A DNA stretch of 5,829 bases, from the NCBI GenBank assembly GCA_023432305.1, contig JAEYUT010000133.1, forward strand, positions 1 to 5,829. Reading direction: 5' to 3'. The notes beneath the pieces were generated by a model. It made no database searches, was not told the origin of the DNA, and saw only the letters and a list, made by a program, of their open reading frames with translations. Below, piece by piece: positions 1 to 5,615 of the stretch (positions are counted from its first letter, which is position 1; every line of letters starts with the position of its first letter). Source of the DNA: Actinomycetes bacterium (GTDB lineage: Bacteria > Actinomycetota > Actinomycetes > Actinomycetales > Microbacteriaceae). The translations under genes were made by a program, and so were the position numbers.

Positions 1-525
1 CACCACGGTCTTGCCGCGCGAGAGCCCTCGCCCGGAGCTCCCGCCGCGCGGACGAGGATGGGCAGCACCCTCGGCGGGCGGCCGCTGCTCCTTCATGAGA
101 TGGATGAGCCACTGGGGCTTCGCCTCGTCGCCGCCCGTGCGGATGAGCGCGAGCCGGTGCGAGCCGTGACGCATCCCGTGGATCGTGACGATGATCTCCT
201 CGCCGTCCCGCCACTTCTCGAGGTCATAGACTCCCGAATCCCAGATCGTCACCTCTCCCGCACCGTATTCCCCCTTCGGGATCGTGCCCTCGAATGAGCC
301 GTAGTCGAGCGGGTGATCCTCCGTCTGCACGGCGAGATGATTCACGCCCGGGTCGGTCGGCAGGCCCTTCGGCAGAGCCCAGGAGACGAGCACCCCGTCG
401 TGCTCGAGCCGGAAGTCGTGATGAAGCCGCGTGGCGTGGTGCTCCTGGATGACGAACATCGGCCGATCCCCGCGTTCGGATGGCGTCGTCCCCATCGGCT
501 CGGGAGTCTTCGACGCGTCGCGCAT
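1..525 (-). CDS. ligD: LigD 3'-phosphoesterase (PE) domain segment; partial, runs off left edge
   Basis: This segment encodes the PE domain of LigD, which removes 3'-phosphates and 3'-ribonucleotides from broken ends before sealing. The minus-strand frame is open from about 807 through base 1, with codons on 540, 537 and so on down to 3. It reads NPYRSMRDASKTPEP, then FVIQEHHATRLHHDFRLEHD, SWALPKG, EDHPLDY and GTIPKGEYGAGEVTIWD. These hold the known PE catalytic residues: His in QEHH, the His/Asp/Arg of LHHDFR, and the His and Tyr of EDHPLDY. A Pro/Gly/Arg-rich linker follows at about 3-90, and the ATP-dependent ligase domain is expected beyond the edge. The frame is offset from the polymerase domain upstream, so this is most likely the second half of a frameshifted ligD. 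The first ATG in this frame is at 525 (MRDASK) but has no Shine-Dalgarno, and YRSMRD-type sequence upstream of it looks native. The domain call is firm; independent translation is doubtful. Confidence 0.85.
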   Translation of the reverse strand, partial: MRDASKTPEPMGTTPSERGDRPMFVIQEHHATRLHHDFRLEHDGVLVSWALPKGLPTDPGVNHLAVQTEDHPLDYGSFEGTIPKGEYGAGEVTIWDSGVYDLEKWRDGEEIIVTIHGMRHGSHRLALIRTGGDEAKPQWLIHLMKEQRPPAEGAAHPRPRGGSSGRGLSRGKTVV

Positions 526-556
526 GCTGCGGTACGGGTTCAGACGCGCGTCGACC

Positions 557-597
557 TCAGCGCCCAGATGGGTGGCTCGCCGAGAGTTCGGCGAGCG
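557..597 (-). other. Apparent frameshift site in ligD, with a perfect hairpin
   Basis: The polymerase frame continues as LSASHPSGR and stops at 557-559, while the phosphoesterase frame reads HLGAEVDARLNPYRSMRD across the same bases. Moving from the first frame to the second requires skipping one base on the minus strand, meaning one base too many or two too few. Dropping one C from the CCC of the minus-strand CACCCATCTGGG (about 562-573) would join SASHHLGAEVDARLN without a stop. Beside it, plus-strand 575-583 (gctcgccga) and 588-596 (tcggcgagc) form a perfect 9-bp inverted repeat around the loop gagt. Whether this is a real mutation, a sequencing error at a GC hairpin, or a functional split cannot be told from this sequence. 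The exact shift point within about 557-600 is uncertain. Confidence 0.7.
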
Positions 598-1477
598 GAT
601 CTCCTTTCGTGCGGACGCGCTCGAGAACCTCGCCGAACTCGAGCTGGCGCAGGCCAGGGGCGAGAAGCTCGCGCCACGTGCGCGGGGCGGCAACCGTGGG
701 GCGTGCGCGCCCCCGCAGCGAGTACGGCACGATGGTGGTCTTGCTGCCGTTGTTCTGGCTCCAGTCGAGCAGCACCTTTCCGACGCGGTCCGCCTTGCGC
801 TGGTCGCTCACGACGAGATCCGGGTGGTCGGCTTCGAGCGAGCGAGCCAGCTCGTGCGCGACGGCGGAGACCTGGTCGCTCGACTGCGTGCCATCGAGCC
901 CCGCATAGAGGTGGATGCCTTTGCTCCCGCTCGTCACCGGGTACGGCTCGAGACCGATGTCGCGCAGGATGGCGCGCACGAGCTTCGCCACCTCGGCGCA
1001 TTCGGCGAGCCCCGCACCCTCGCCTGGATCGAGATCGAGCACGAGACGGTCCGGGTTGCGGCGGGCCCCGCGCGGGCCGAAGCGCCATTGGGGCACGTGG
1101 ATCTCCAGAGCGTTCTGCTGGGCGAGCCAGACGAGCGTGGGCAGATCATTGACGAGCGGGTACACGTTGGTGTGATCGCTGTGCTGGATCTCGCGGCGCG
1201 CGATCCAGGATGGGGCGGCATCCGGGAGGTTCTTCTCGAAGAACACCTGTCCGGGCTTCTCGGCGGTGCCGACACCGGAGACCCACCGCTTGCGGGTGGC
1301 CGCGCGGTCGCGCGCGTGGGGGATCAGCACATCGGCGACGCGCGTGTAGTAGTCGATGACCTCGGCCTTGGTCGTGCCGGTCTCGGGATACATCACCTTG
1401 TCGAGGCTCGTGAGACGCAGGCGGTGCCCACCCACATCGACCTGCTCGTCGCCGGAGGCCGTTCGCTGCGCGGTCAT
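557..1477 (-). CDS. ligD: LigD polymerase (primase-polymerase) domain; reading frame ends early by apparent frameshift
   Basis: This is the N-terminal polymerase domain of the NHEJ ligase LigD, an archaeo-eukaryotic-primase-type enzyme that fills gaps and adds (ribo)nucleotides at breaks. From the ATG at 1477 it gives 306 residues. Visible motifs are LTSLDKVMYPETGTTKAEVI (22-41), TRKRWVSGVG (61-70), the metal-binding LVLDLDPGEG (145-154, Asp148 and Asp150), TSGSKGIHLYAG (182-193, His189) and DRVGKVLLDWSQN (230-242, Asp238). Polymerase-type sequence continues to about DPLAEL (293-298), then the frame runs into TGA at 557-559. The phosphoesterase domain resumes one base out of frame, so a single Pol-PE-Lig protein is not encoded as written. 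The ATG at 1492 is an alternative start, giving MYGAPM before Met1; neither ATG has a Shine-Dalgarno. A promoter-like pair suggests a leaderless start at 1477. The gene is divergent from ku, the usual partner. Confidence 0.88.
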   Translation of the reverse strand: MTAQRTASGDEQVDVGGHRLRLTSLDKVMYPETGTTKAEVIDYYTRVADVLIPHARDRAATRKRWVSGVGTAEKPGQVFFEKNLPDAAPSWIARREIQHSDHTNVYPLVNDLPTLVWLAQQNALEIHVPQWRFGPRGARRNPDRLVLDLDPGEGAGLAECAEVAKLVRAILRDIGLEPYPVTSGSKGIHLYAGLDGTQSSDQVSAVAHELARSLEADHPDLVVSDQRKADRVGKVLLDWSQNNGSKTTIVPYSLRGRARPTVAAPRTWRELLAPGLRQLEFGEVLERVRTKGDPLAELSASHPSGR

Positions 1478-1483
1478 CGGGGC

Positions 1484-1512
1484 ACCATACATCGCACGGA
1501 AAACGTCGTCCA
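1484..1512 (-). promoter_or_regulatory. Possible leaderless promoter for ligD
   Basis: On the minus strand a TGGACG hexamer (1512-1507, four of six matches to TTGACA) lies 17 bases from TATGGT (1489-1484, four of six matches to TATAAT). Six bases then lead to the ATG at 1477. Transcription would therefore begin at or next to that ATG, giving a leaderless message. Leaderless messages are common in actinobacteria, and this fits the absence of a Shine-Dalgarno sequence. The match is only moderate in GC-rich DNA, so this is a hypothesis. No comparable promoter for ku was found in the same interval. Confidence 0.33.
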
Positions 1513-1552
1513 CGGGGTTCCGGATCCCGCGTGCGGGGGCGAAGATGTGCGG

Positions 1553-2503
1553 ATGCGCTCGATCTGGAAAGGCTCGCTGAGCTTCGGGCTCGTGAACGTG
1601 CCCGTGAAGCTGTACTCCGCGACGGAGAACCATGACGTCCCCCTGCATCAGGTGCACGATGCGGACGGCGGTCGCATCCGCTACAGGCGCGTGTGCGAGA
1701 TCGACGGCGAGACGGTCGACTATGAGCACATCGAGAAGGCCTACGTCGATGGTGACCAGACGGTCGTGCTCACCGACGACGATCTCGCCTCGCTGCCGGT
1801 GGAACGCAGTCGCGACATCGATGTGGTGGAGTTCGTGCCGACGAGCCAGATCGATCCGATCATGTTCGACAAGAGCTACTACCTCGCACCCGACTCGACA
1901 TCGACGAAGGCGTATGTGCTGCTCATGCGCACGCTCGACGAGGCGGACCGCACCGCGATCGTCAAGTTCGCGCTGCGGCAGAAGACGCGCCTGGCTGCGC
2001 TGCGCGTGCGCGATGGCGTCCTCACTCTGCAGACGCTGCTCTGGGACGACGAGGTGCGCGAGGCCCGCTTCCCGGAGCTCGATGAGAGCCCGCGGATCAC
2101 CGAGGCGGAGCTCGCCATGTCGCGTCAGCTGGTCGAGAGCTTCGCGTCCGACTTCCGGCCGGAGCAGTTCACCGACGACTACCAGGAGCAGCTGCGCACC
2201 CTCGTCGAGGCGAAGCTCGAGCAGGGTGACGCGCTCGATACGGAGGCGACGTTCGGGCGGGAGACGGAGAGCGGCGGCGAGGTGCTCGACCTCATGGAGG
2301 CGCTCAAGCGCTCCGTCGAGAAGCGCCGTGGCGACCGGGAGGCGAGCCCGCGGCCCCGGAAAGCCTCCGGGAGCTCGGGAACCGCGAGGAAATCGACGAA
2401 GGCCCCCGCGAAGAAGACCGCAACTGCGGGCGCGAAGACGGCGGCGAAGAAGAGCGAGTCCGGGTCGAAGAAGACGCCGGCGAAGCAGCGGAAGTCAGCC
2501 TGA
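1553..2503 (+). CDS. ku: Ku protein, NHEJ end-binding factor
   Basis: Bacterial Ku is a homodimeric ring that binds DNA double-strand ends and recruits and stimulates LigD. The 316-residue product begins MRSIWKGSLSFGLVNVPVKL, the Ku family signature. The core includes HQVHDADGGRIRYRRVCEID (32-51), GETVDYEHIEKAYV (52-65), FDKSYYLAPD (105-114), KAYVLLMRTL (119-128) and LLWDDEVRE (162-170). The EVLDLMEALKRSVEKR segment (243-258) matches the conserved minimal C-terminus. A tail of about 58 residues follows, rich in Lys, Ala, Ser and Thr (KAPAKKTATAGAKTAAKK), typical of extended actinobacterial Ku tails that add DNA contacts. The ATG at 1553 was chosen because MRSIWKG is the usual Ku start. An in-frame GTG at 1547 (VRM) is better spaced from GGGGG at 1535-1539 and remains possible. 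The reading frame stays open far upstream, but that part is antisense to ligD. The gene is divergent from ligD and followed 37 bp later by a membrane-protein gene on the same strand. Confidence 0.97.
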   Translation: MRSIWKGSLSFGLVNVPVKLYSATENHDVPLHQVHDADGGRIRYRRVCEIDGETVDYEHIEKAYVDGDQTVVLTDDDLASLPVERSRDIDVVEFVPTSQIDPIMFDKSYYLAPDSTSTKAYVLLMRTLDEADRTAIVKFALRQKTRLAALRVRDGVLTLQTLLWDDEVREARFPELDESPRITEAELAMSRQLVESFASDFRPEQFTDDYQEQLRTLVEAKLEQGDALDTEATFGRETESGGEVLDLMEALKRSVEKRRGDREASPRPRKASGSSGTARKSTKAPAKKTATAGAKTAAKKSESGSKKTPAKQRKSA

Positions 2504-2540
2504 GGCGCAGCGGAAGGCATCTTCCTGGCAAGCTGGTGGG

Positions 2541-3347
2541 GTGGAACCCGTCGTCGAGTCCTGGTCGCGTCGCGCTCTCATTCCCGCCGTCGGCGTCGCA
2601 GCCGCTGCCCTCGTGCTGTTCGGCTTCCAGCTGCCGGGGTGGGGACACGCGCTGCTGGTCGCGTCGGTCGCCCTCGCCTGGTGGATGGATCGCGAGCTCG
2701 GAACCGACCTCACCCTCATCGGCGTCGGGATCGCCATCGTCTCGACCACCTCCGTCGAAGCGGATGTGGAGTGGAGCTCGTTCTTCCGGATCGGCATCGT
2801 GCTCACGCTCGCTGTCGCTGTGCCGTTCCTCCTCGATCGGCATCTGCTGAGGCGGCGCGAGATCCGCTTCCCGTGGCGCAGCCACGAGAAGAAGAGCAGG
2901 CTCGAGATCGCCTACGTCGTGGCGGTGCCGCTGCTCGGCTGGCTGATTCTGCCGTTCTACTTCATCCGCTCAGGCGCCTACGAGAACTGGCCCCACATCA
3001 CCGACGCCTCCGAGCTCGGTCGATTCTTCGTCGGCGTCAACGCGGTCGGCACGTGGGATGAGCTCTTCTTCATCTGCACATGCTTCGCGCTGCTGCGGCG
3101 GCACTTCCCGGTGCTGCAGGCGAACCTCATCCAGGCGACCATCTTCGTGTCGTTCCTGTGGGAGCTCGGCTACCGCTCGTGGGGCCCCCTGCTGACGATC
3201 CCGTTCGCCCTCCTGCAGGGCTACCTGTTCGCGCGTACGCGGTCGCTGGGATACGTGCTCATCGTGCACCTGCTGTTCGATGCGATCGTCTTCCTCGCCA
3301 TCGTGCATGCGCACAACCCCGACTGGTTCGCGATCTTCATCTACTGA
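2541..3347 (+). CDS. CPBP (CAAX protease/bacteriocin-processing)-like integral membrane protein
   Basis: The 268-residue product has about 8-9 hydrophobic segments, near residues 12-30, 36-49, 55-70, 81-98, 123-142, 174-186, 196-208, 214-230 and 237-256. A basic cytoplasm-like loop lies at 100-121. The C-terminal half resembles CPBP/Rce1-type intramembrane proteases: VGTWDELFFICTCFALLRRH (169-188) sits where EExxxR is expected, and VHLLFDAIV (242-250) where the HxxxN/D motif is. The key positions differ: the acidic pair is Asp173-Glu174, the Arg position is Ile178, and the usual FxxxH motif seems replaced by FLWELGYR (205-212). It could be an active variant with a different residue set or a non-proteolytic member. 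The start is GTG at 2541 because no ATG fits; GGTGGG abuts it, so the ribosome site is weak. It probably shares a transcript with ku, although CPBP proteins have no known NHEJ role. The membrane-protein call is firm and the family assignment moderate. Confidence 0.72.
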   Translation: MEPVVESWSRRALIPAVGVAAAALVLFGFQLPGWGHALLVASVALAWWMDRELGTDLTLIGVGIAIVSTTSVEADVEWSSFFRIGIVLTLAVAVPFLLDRHLLRRREIRFPWRSHEKKSRLEIAYVVAVPLLGWLILPFYFIRSGAYENWPHITDASELGRFFVGVNAVGTWDELFFICTCFALLRRHFPVLQANLIQATIFVSFLWELGYRSWGPLLTIPFALLQGYLFARTRSLGYVLIVHLLFDAIVFLAIVHAHNPDWFAIFIY

Positions 3348-3358
3348 GCTGCGCCCGG
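3348..3358. other. Convergent junction of two gene groups, 11 bp
   Basis: Only 11 bases separate the stop of the plus-strand membrane-protein gene (TGA at 3345-3347) from the stop of the minus-strand Rho_N-like gene (TCA on the plus strand at 3359-3361). ACTGA (3343-3347) and TCAGT (3359-3363) form a short inverted repeat that includes both stop codons, with an 11-base loop. There is no T-run on either side, so it does not look like a standard intrinsic terminator. The two convergent transcripts probably overlap at their 3' ends. Confidence 0.5.
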
Positions 3359-3625
3359 TCAGTGGGTGCGCAGCATCTCGATGAGCCCGCTCTTGCGCTT
3401 GCCGGAATAGCCGGAGATTCCCAGCGCTTTCGCGCGCGCGCGGAGATCGGCGACCGTCCAGTCTTCGTAGGATCCCGACTCGCCGCCCTTCCGGCCCACG
3501 GACTTCGCGCCACGAGCAGCGATCGCGTTGGAGATGCGCGCTGCCTTCTCCTTGCTGTCGCCCTCATCGCGCAGCTTCTCGTAGAGCTGCGGGTCCTTGA
3601 GCGAGCGATTGCGTGAGCCGGGCAT
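3359..3625 (-). CDS. Small Rho_N/SAP-like domain protein (DUF7218-type)
   Basis: The 88-residue basic protein is soluble by composition, with no signal peptide or membrane segment. The N-terminal half (SLKDPQLYEKLRDEGDSKEK, 8-27, then AARISNAIAARG, 28-39) is a charged, probably helical block like that of small actinobacterial proteins named DUF7218. A Gly/Lys linker follows (VGRKGGESGSYEDW, 43-56). The C-terminal block TVADLRARAKALGISGYSGK (57-76), ending in SGLIEMLRTH, matches the helix-extended-helix pattern of the Rho termination factor N-terminal domain and SAP folds, which bind nucleic acid. It is far too short to be Rho, and its target is unknown. The ATG at 3625 overlaps the upstream dehydrogenase stop as TGATG, and AAGGGG lies about six bases before it, so translational coupling is likely. 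The start is well supported; the function is inferred from fold similarity only. Confidence 0.85.
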   Translation of the reverse strand: MPGSRNRSLKDPQLYEKLRDEGDSKEKAARISNAIAARGAKSVGRKGGESGSYEDWTVADLRARAKALGISGYSGKRKSGLIEMLRTH

Positions 3626-4506
3626 CAGAGCCCCTTCCCGCCCGTGACGGGCACGATCGCACCGGACACGTACGACGCCTCCGGCGAGGCGAGGAAGACG
3701 TACGCGGGGGCGAGCTCCGCGGGCTGGCCGGCACGCCCCAGCGGCGTGTCGTGTCCGAACTCGGGCAGCGAGTCGGGCCAGCTCGTGGCGGGGATGAGCG
3801 GCGTCCAGATGGGGCCGGGAGCGACCGCGTTGACGCGGATGCCGCGCTCCCCGAGCTCCTGGGCGAGCGCCTTCGTGAAGGCCACCTGTGCCGCCTTCGT
3901 CATGGCGTAGTCGATGAGCTTCGGCGCCGGGTTGAACGCCTGGATGGAGGAGGTCGTGATGATCGACGCGCCGGGCTTCAGGTGAGGGATGGCCGCGCGC
4001 GCCGTCCAGAGGGGGGCGAAGAGGTTGGTGTCGAATACGCGCTCGATCTCCTCGGTGGGGATGGTCTCGAGTCCGTCGCGGTTCTCCTGATACGCGGCGT
4101 TCAGCACCAGGATGTCGAGGCCGCCGAGCTCGGCGATGGTGCGGTCGACGAGGTCGCGGCACTGCTCCTCGCTGCGTACGTCGCCGGGCAGCAGAAGAGC
4201 CTTCCGCCCGGCCTTCTCGATCCACCGACGCGTGTCGTCGGCGTCCTCCTGCTCCTCCGGCAGGTACGAGATGGCGACGTCGGCGCCTTCCCGGGCGTAG
4301 GCGATCGCGACAGCCCGGCCGATCCCGGAGTCGCCGCCGGTGATGAGGGCTCGCAGCCCCTCCAGGCGACCCGATCCGACGTAGCTCTCCTCGCCGTGGT
4401 CGGGCGCGGGGTCGGTGCGCGAGATGAGACCGGGCTGGCTCTGCTCCTGGCGGGGGAACGCCTCGGTCCGGTAGCGGGTGACGGGGTTCACGAGAGATTC
4501 GGTCAT
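3625..4506 (-). CDS. Short-chain dehydrogenase/reductase, YghA/general-stress type
   Basis: This 293-residue NAD(P)-dependent oxidoreductase of the classical SDR fold has a cofactor-binding glycine motif TGGDSGIG (56-63), a cofactor-pocket Asp109-Val110, NAA (136-138), a catalytic Ser in TTSSIQA (184-190), the YxxxK pair Tyr200/Lys204 and the PG motif at 230-231. It ends SGAIVPVTGG, typical of SDRs. The N-terminal extension of about 45 residues before the Rossmann fold, with RYRTEAFPRQEQSQPG and DHGEESYVGSGRLEG, matches the subgroup of E. coli YghA and Bacillus general-stress SDRs such as YdaD, which are also close to 290 residues. The substrate is unknown, possibly aldehydes or sugars. It is predicted to be cytoplasmic. 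At the ATG at 4506 the GGAGG (4508-4512) is only one base away, which is unusually tight, but no better start was seen. A 14-bp palindrome lies just upstream. The stop overlaps the next gene's ATG. Confidence 0.93.
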   Translation of the reverse strand: MTESLVNPVTRYRTEAFPRQEQSQPGLISRTDPAPDHGEESYVGSGRLEGLRALITGGDSGIGRAVAIAYAREGADVAISYLPEEQEDADDTRRWIEKAGRKALLLPGDVRSEEQCRDLVDRTIAELGGLDILVLNAAYQENRDGLETIPTEEIERVFDTNLFAPLWTARAAIPHLKPGASIITTSSIQAFNPAPKLIDYAMTKAAQVAFTKALAQELGERGIRVNAVAPGPIWTPLIPATSWPDSLPEFGHDTPLGRAGQPAELAPAYVFLASPEASYVSGAIVPVTGGKGL

Positions 4507-4518
4507 GCCTCCAGCCGA

Positions 4519-4532
4519 CCGCGGCGCCGCGG
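4519..4532. promoter_or_regulatory. 14-bp perfect palindrome upstream of the SDR gene, possible operator
   Basis: CCGCGGCGCCGCGG is a perfect palindrome lying 12 bases before the dehydrogenase ATG, within the 62-base gap after the YihY-like gene. A third CCGCGG occurs at 4549-4554 in the same gap. Such a dyad could bind a dimeric repressor or fold the message near the GGAGG at 4508-4512. In DNA this rich in G and C it may equally be chance. No clear -10 or -35 pair was found here, so whether the dehydrogenase has its own promoter is open. Confidence 0.28.
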
Positions 4533-4568
4533 CGGGCTCAAGGGGGTTCCGCGGCTGTGGTCGCCGTG

Positions 4569-5615
4569 CTACTCGCGAGACTGCTGCTGGCGTTGACGCT
4601 GGCGATCCCGCAGCCTCACGGCGTCGGCGACATCCGCCTCCCGCTGCCGGGCCAGCATGTGGTCGCGTGCGGTGTCGCGCACCGGCACCCGGATCACCTC
4701 CTCCGCGGCGACCCCGCGGGCGAGCTGTCGAAGACGCACGAACTCGGCATCCAGCTCCGCGCCGGCCACGAGCGCGAGGTTCGTGAGGTAGGCCCAGAGG
4801 AGGGCGACGAGAAGCGAGCCGATCGAGCCGTACAGGGCTCCGTAGGCGCCGAGCAGGGTCGCGTAGATGCCGTAGCCGATCGTGCAGAGGATCCACACCG
4901 CGATCGCGAACGTCGACCCGACCGACACCCACACGAGACGCTGATGGCGCACGTTCGGCGTGAAGGCGTACAGCACGCTCACGAAGAGCCACATGAGCAC
5001 GAGCGCGAGCGGCCACCGGATCCACGTCCAGATCGTGACGACGACGGGGGCGAGGTCACGTCGGCCGAGGATGTCCGAGGCGGCTTCGGGGGTCGCGAGG
5101 AGGGTCAGGATGATCGCGGCGATGAGAGCGATGAGAGCGGATGCGACGCCGAGCATGCGCAGGCGGAAGCGCCAGAACGGCCTGCCCTCCTCGACCTCGT
5201 AGACGGCGTTGACCGCTCGGCCGAACCCCGTCGCATAGCCGGACGAGGTCCACAGCAGCAGCACGAGGGCGGCGGCGAGCGCGAGACCCGGATACGGCAG
5301 GCTGAGCAGCTGCTCCACGGGATCGGCGAACGAGTCCGCGATCCGCTCCGGGAAGAGCGTCTGCGCGATCGCGACGATGTCGGCGACCGCCTGGTCGCGA
5401 TCGTTTGCGAGAGCGAAGGCGGAGACGAAGGCGAGCGCCGCGGGGAAGGCCGCGACGGTCGTGAAGAAGGTGAGCGCGGCGGCTGCGTCGTAGCCGCGAT
5501 GCCGCATGAAGCCGTGCCACGCGCGACGCACCGCGAGCTTCCAGGAGCCGCGCGGGAGCCGAGCCGAGGGCCCGGGATCCGCGGGGTCGAGGGCGCGACG
5601 GAGCGCGTCATCCAT
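4569..5615 (-). CDS. YihY/BrkB family inner-membrane protein
   Basis: The 348-residue polytopic protein is of the usual size for the YihY (BrkB, once 'ribonuclease BN') family. These proteins sit in the cytoplasmic membrane and have no settled biochemical function; the old RNase BN label is an error. Family marks are AAAALTFFTTVAAFPAALAF (44-63), TSSGYATGFGRAVNAVYEVE (123-142) followed by EGRPFWRFR (143-151), and YGALYGSIGSLLVALLWAYL (258-277) followed by AGAELDAEF (284-292). Membrane spans lie near 45-70, 107-123, 154-174, 187-218, 228-255 and 263-287. The charged, Gln/Arg-rich C-terminus (313-348, QRQRQQQSRE at the end) is probably cytoplasmic. The ATG at 5615 was chosen because it overlaps the upstream stop as TGATG; an in-frame ATG at 5666 would run into the upstream gene. 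No strong Shine-Dalgarno is visible, so coupling to the upstream gene is likely. The dehydrogenase follows after 62 bp. Confidence 0.92.
   Translation of the reverse strand: MDDALRRALDPADPGPSARLPRGSWKLAVRRAWHGFMRHRGYDAAAALTFFTTVAAFPAALAFVSAFALANDRDQAVADIVAIAQTLFPERIADSFADPVEQLLSLPYPGLALAAALVLLLWTSSGYATGFGRAVNAVYEVEEGRPFWRFRLRMLGVASALIALIAAIILTLLATPEAASDILGRRDLAPVVVTIWTWIRWPLALVLMWLFVSVLYAFTPNVRHQRLVWVSVGSTFAIAVWILCTIGYGIYATLLGAYGALYGSIGSLLVALLWAYLTNLALVAGAELDAEFVRLRQLARGVAAEEVIRVPVRDTARDHMLARQREADVADAVRLRDRQRQRQQQSRE

Noticed and set aside
431..1552. A 374-codon open extension upstream of and in frame with ku, which would make a 690-residue fusion
   Set aside because: It lies entirely antisense to the well-conserved ligD domains, shows no recognisable domain, and Ku proteins begin at MRSIWKG. 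It is a by-product of GC-rich codon use.
1478..1729. An 84-residue N-terminal extension of the LigD polymerase domain starting at 1729
   Set aside because: It would run across the divergent intergenic region and into the start of ku, and has no domain similarity that I recognise. The conserved domain starts soon after the ATG at 1477.
2390..2500. The repetitive Lys/Ala-coding end of ku as a possible recent repeat expansion
   Set aside because: Low-complexity basic tails are normal in actinobacterial Ku, and no exact DNA repeat unit is evident.
4533..4560. A stress sigma-factor promoter (GGAAC and GTC-like elements) for the dehydrogenase
   Set aside because: A GGAAC occurs on the minus strand, but no properly spaced GTT partner was found, so the match is not usable evidence.
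4507..5025. A 173-codon in-frame open extension upstream of the dehydrogenase on the minus strand
   Set aside because: It overlaps the YihY-like gene in another frame, is rich in Arg, Ala and Pro without any motif, and the dehydrogenase N-terminus from 4506 already matches its subgroup.
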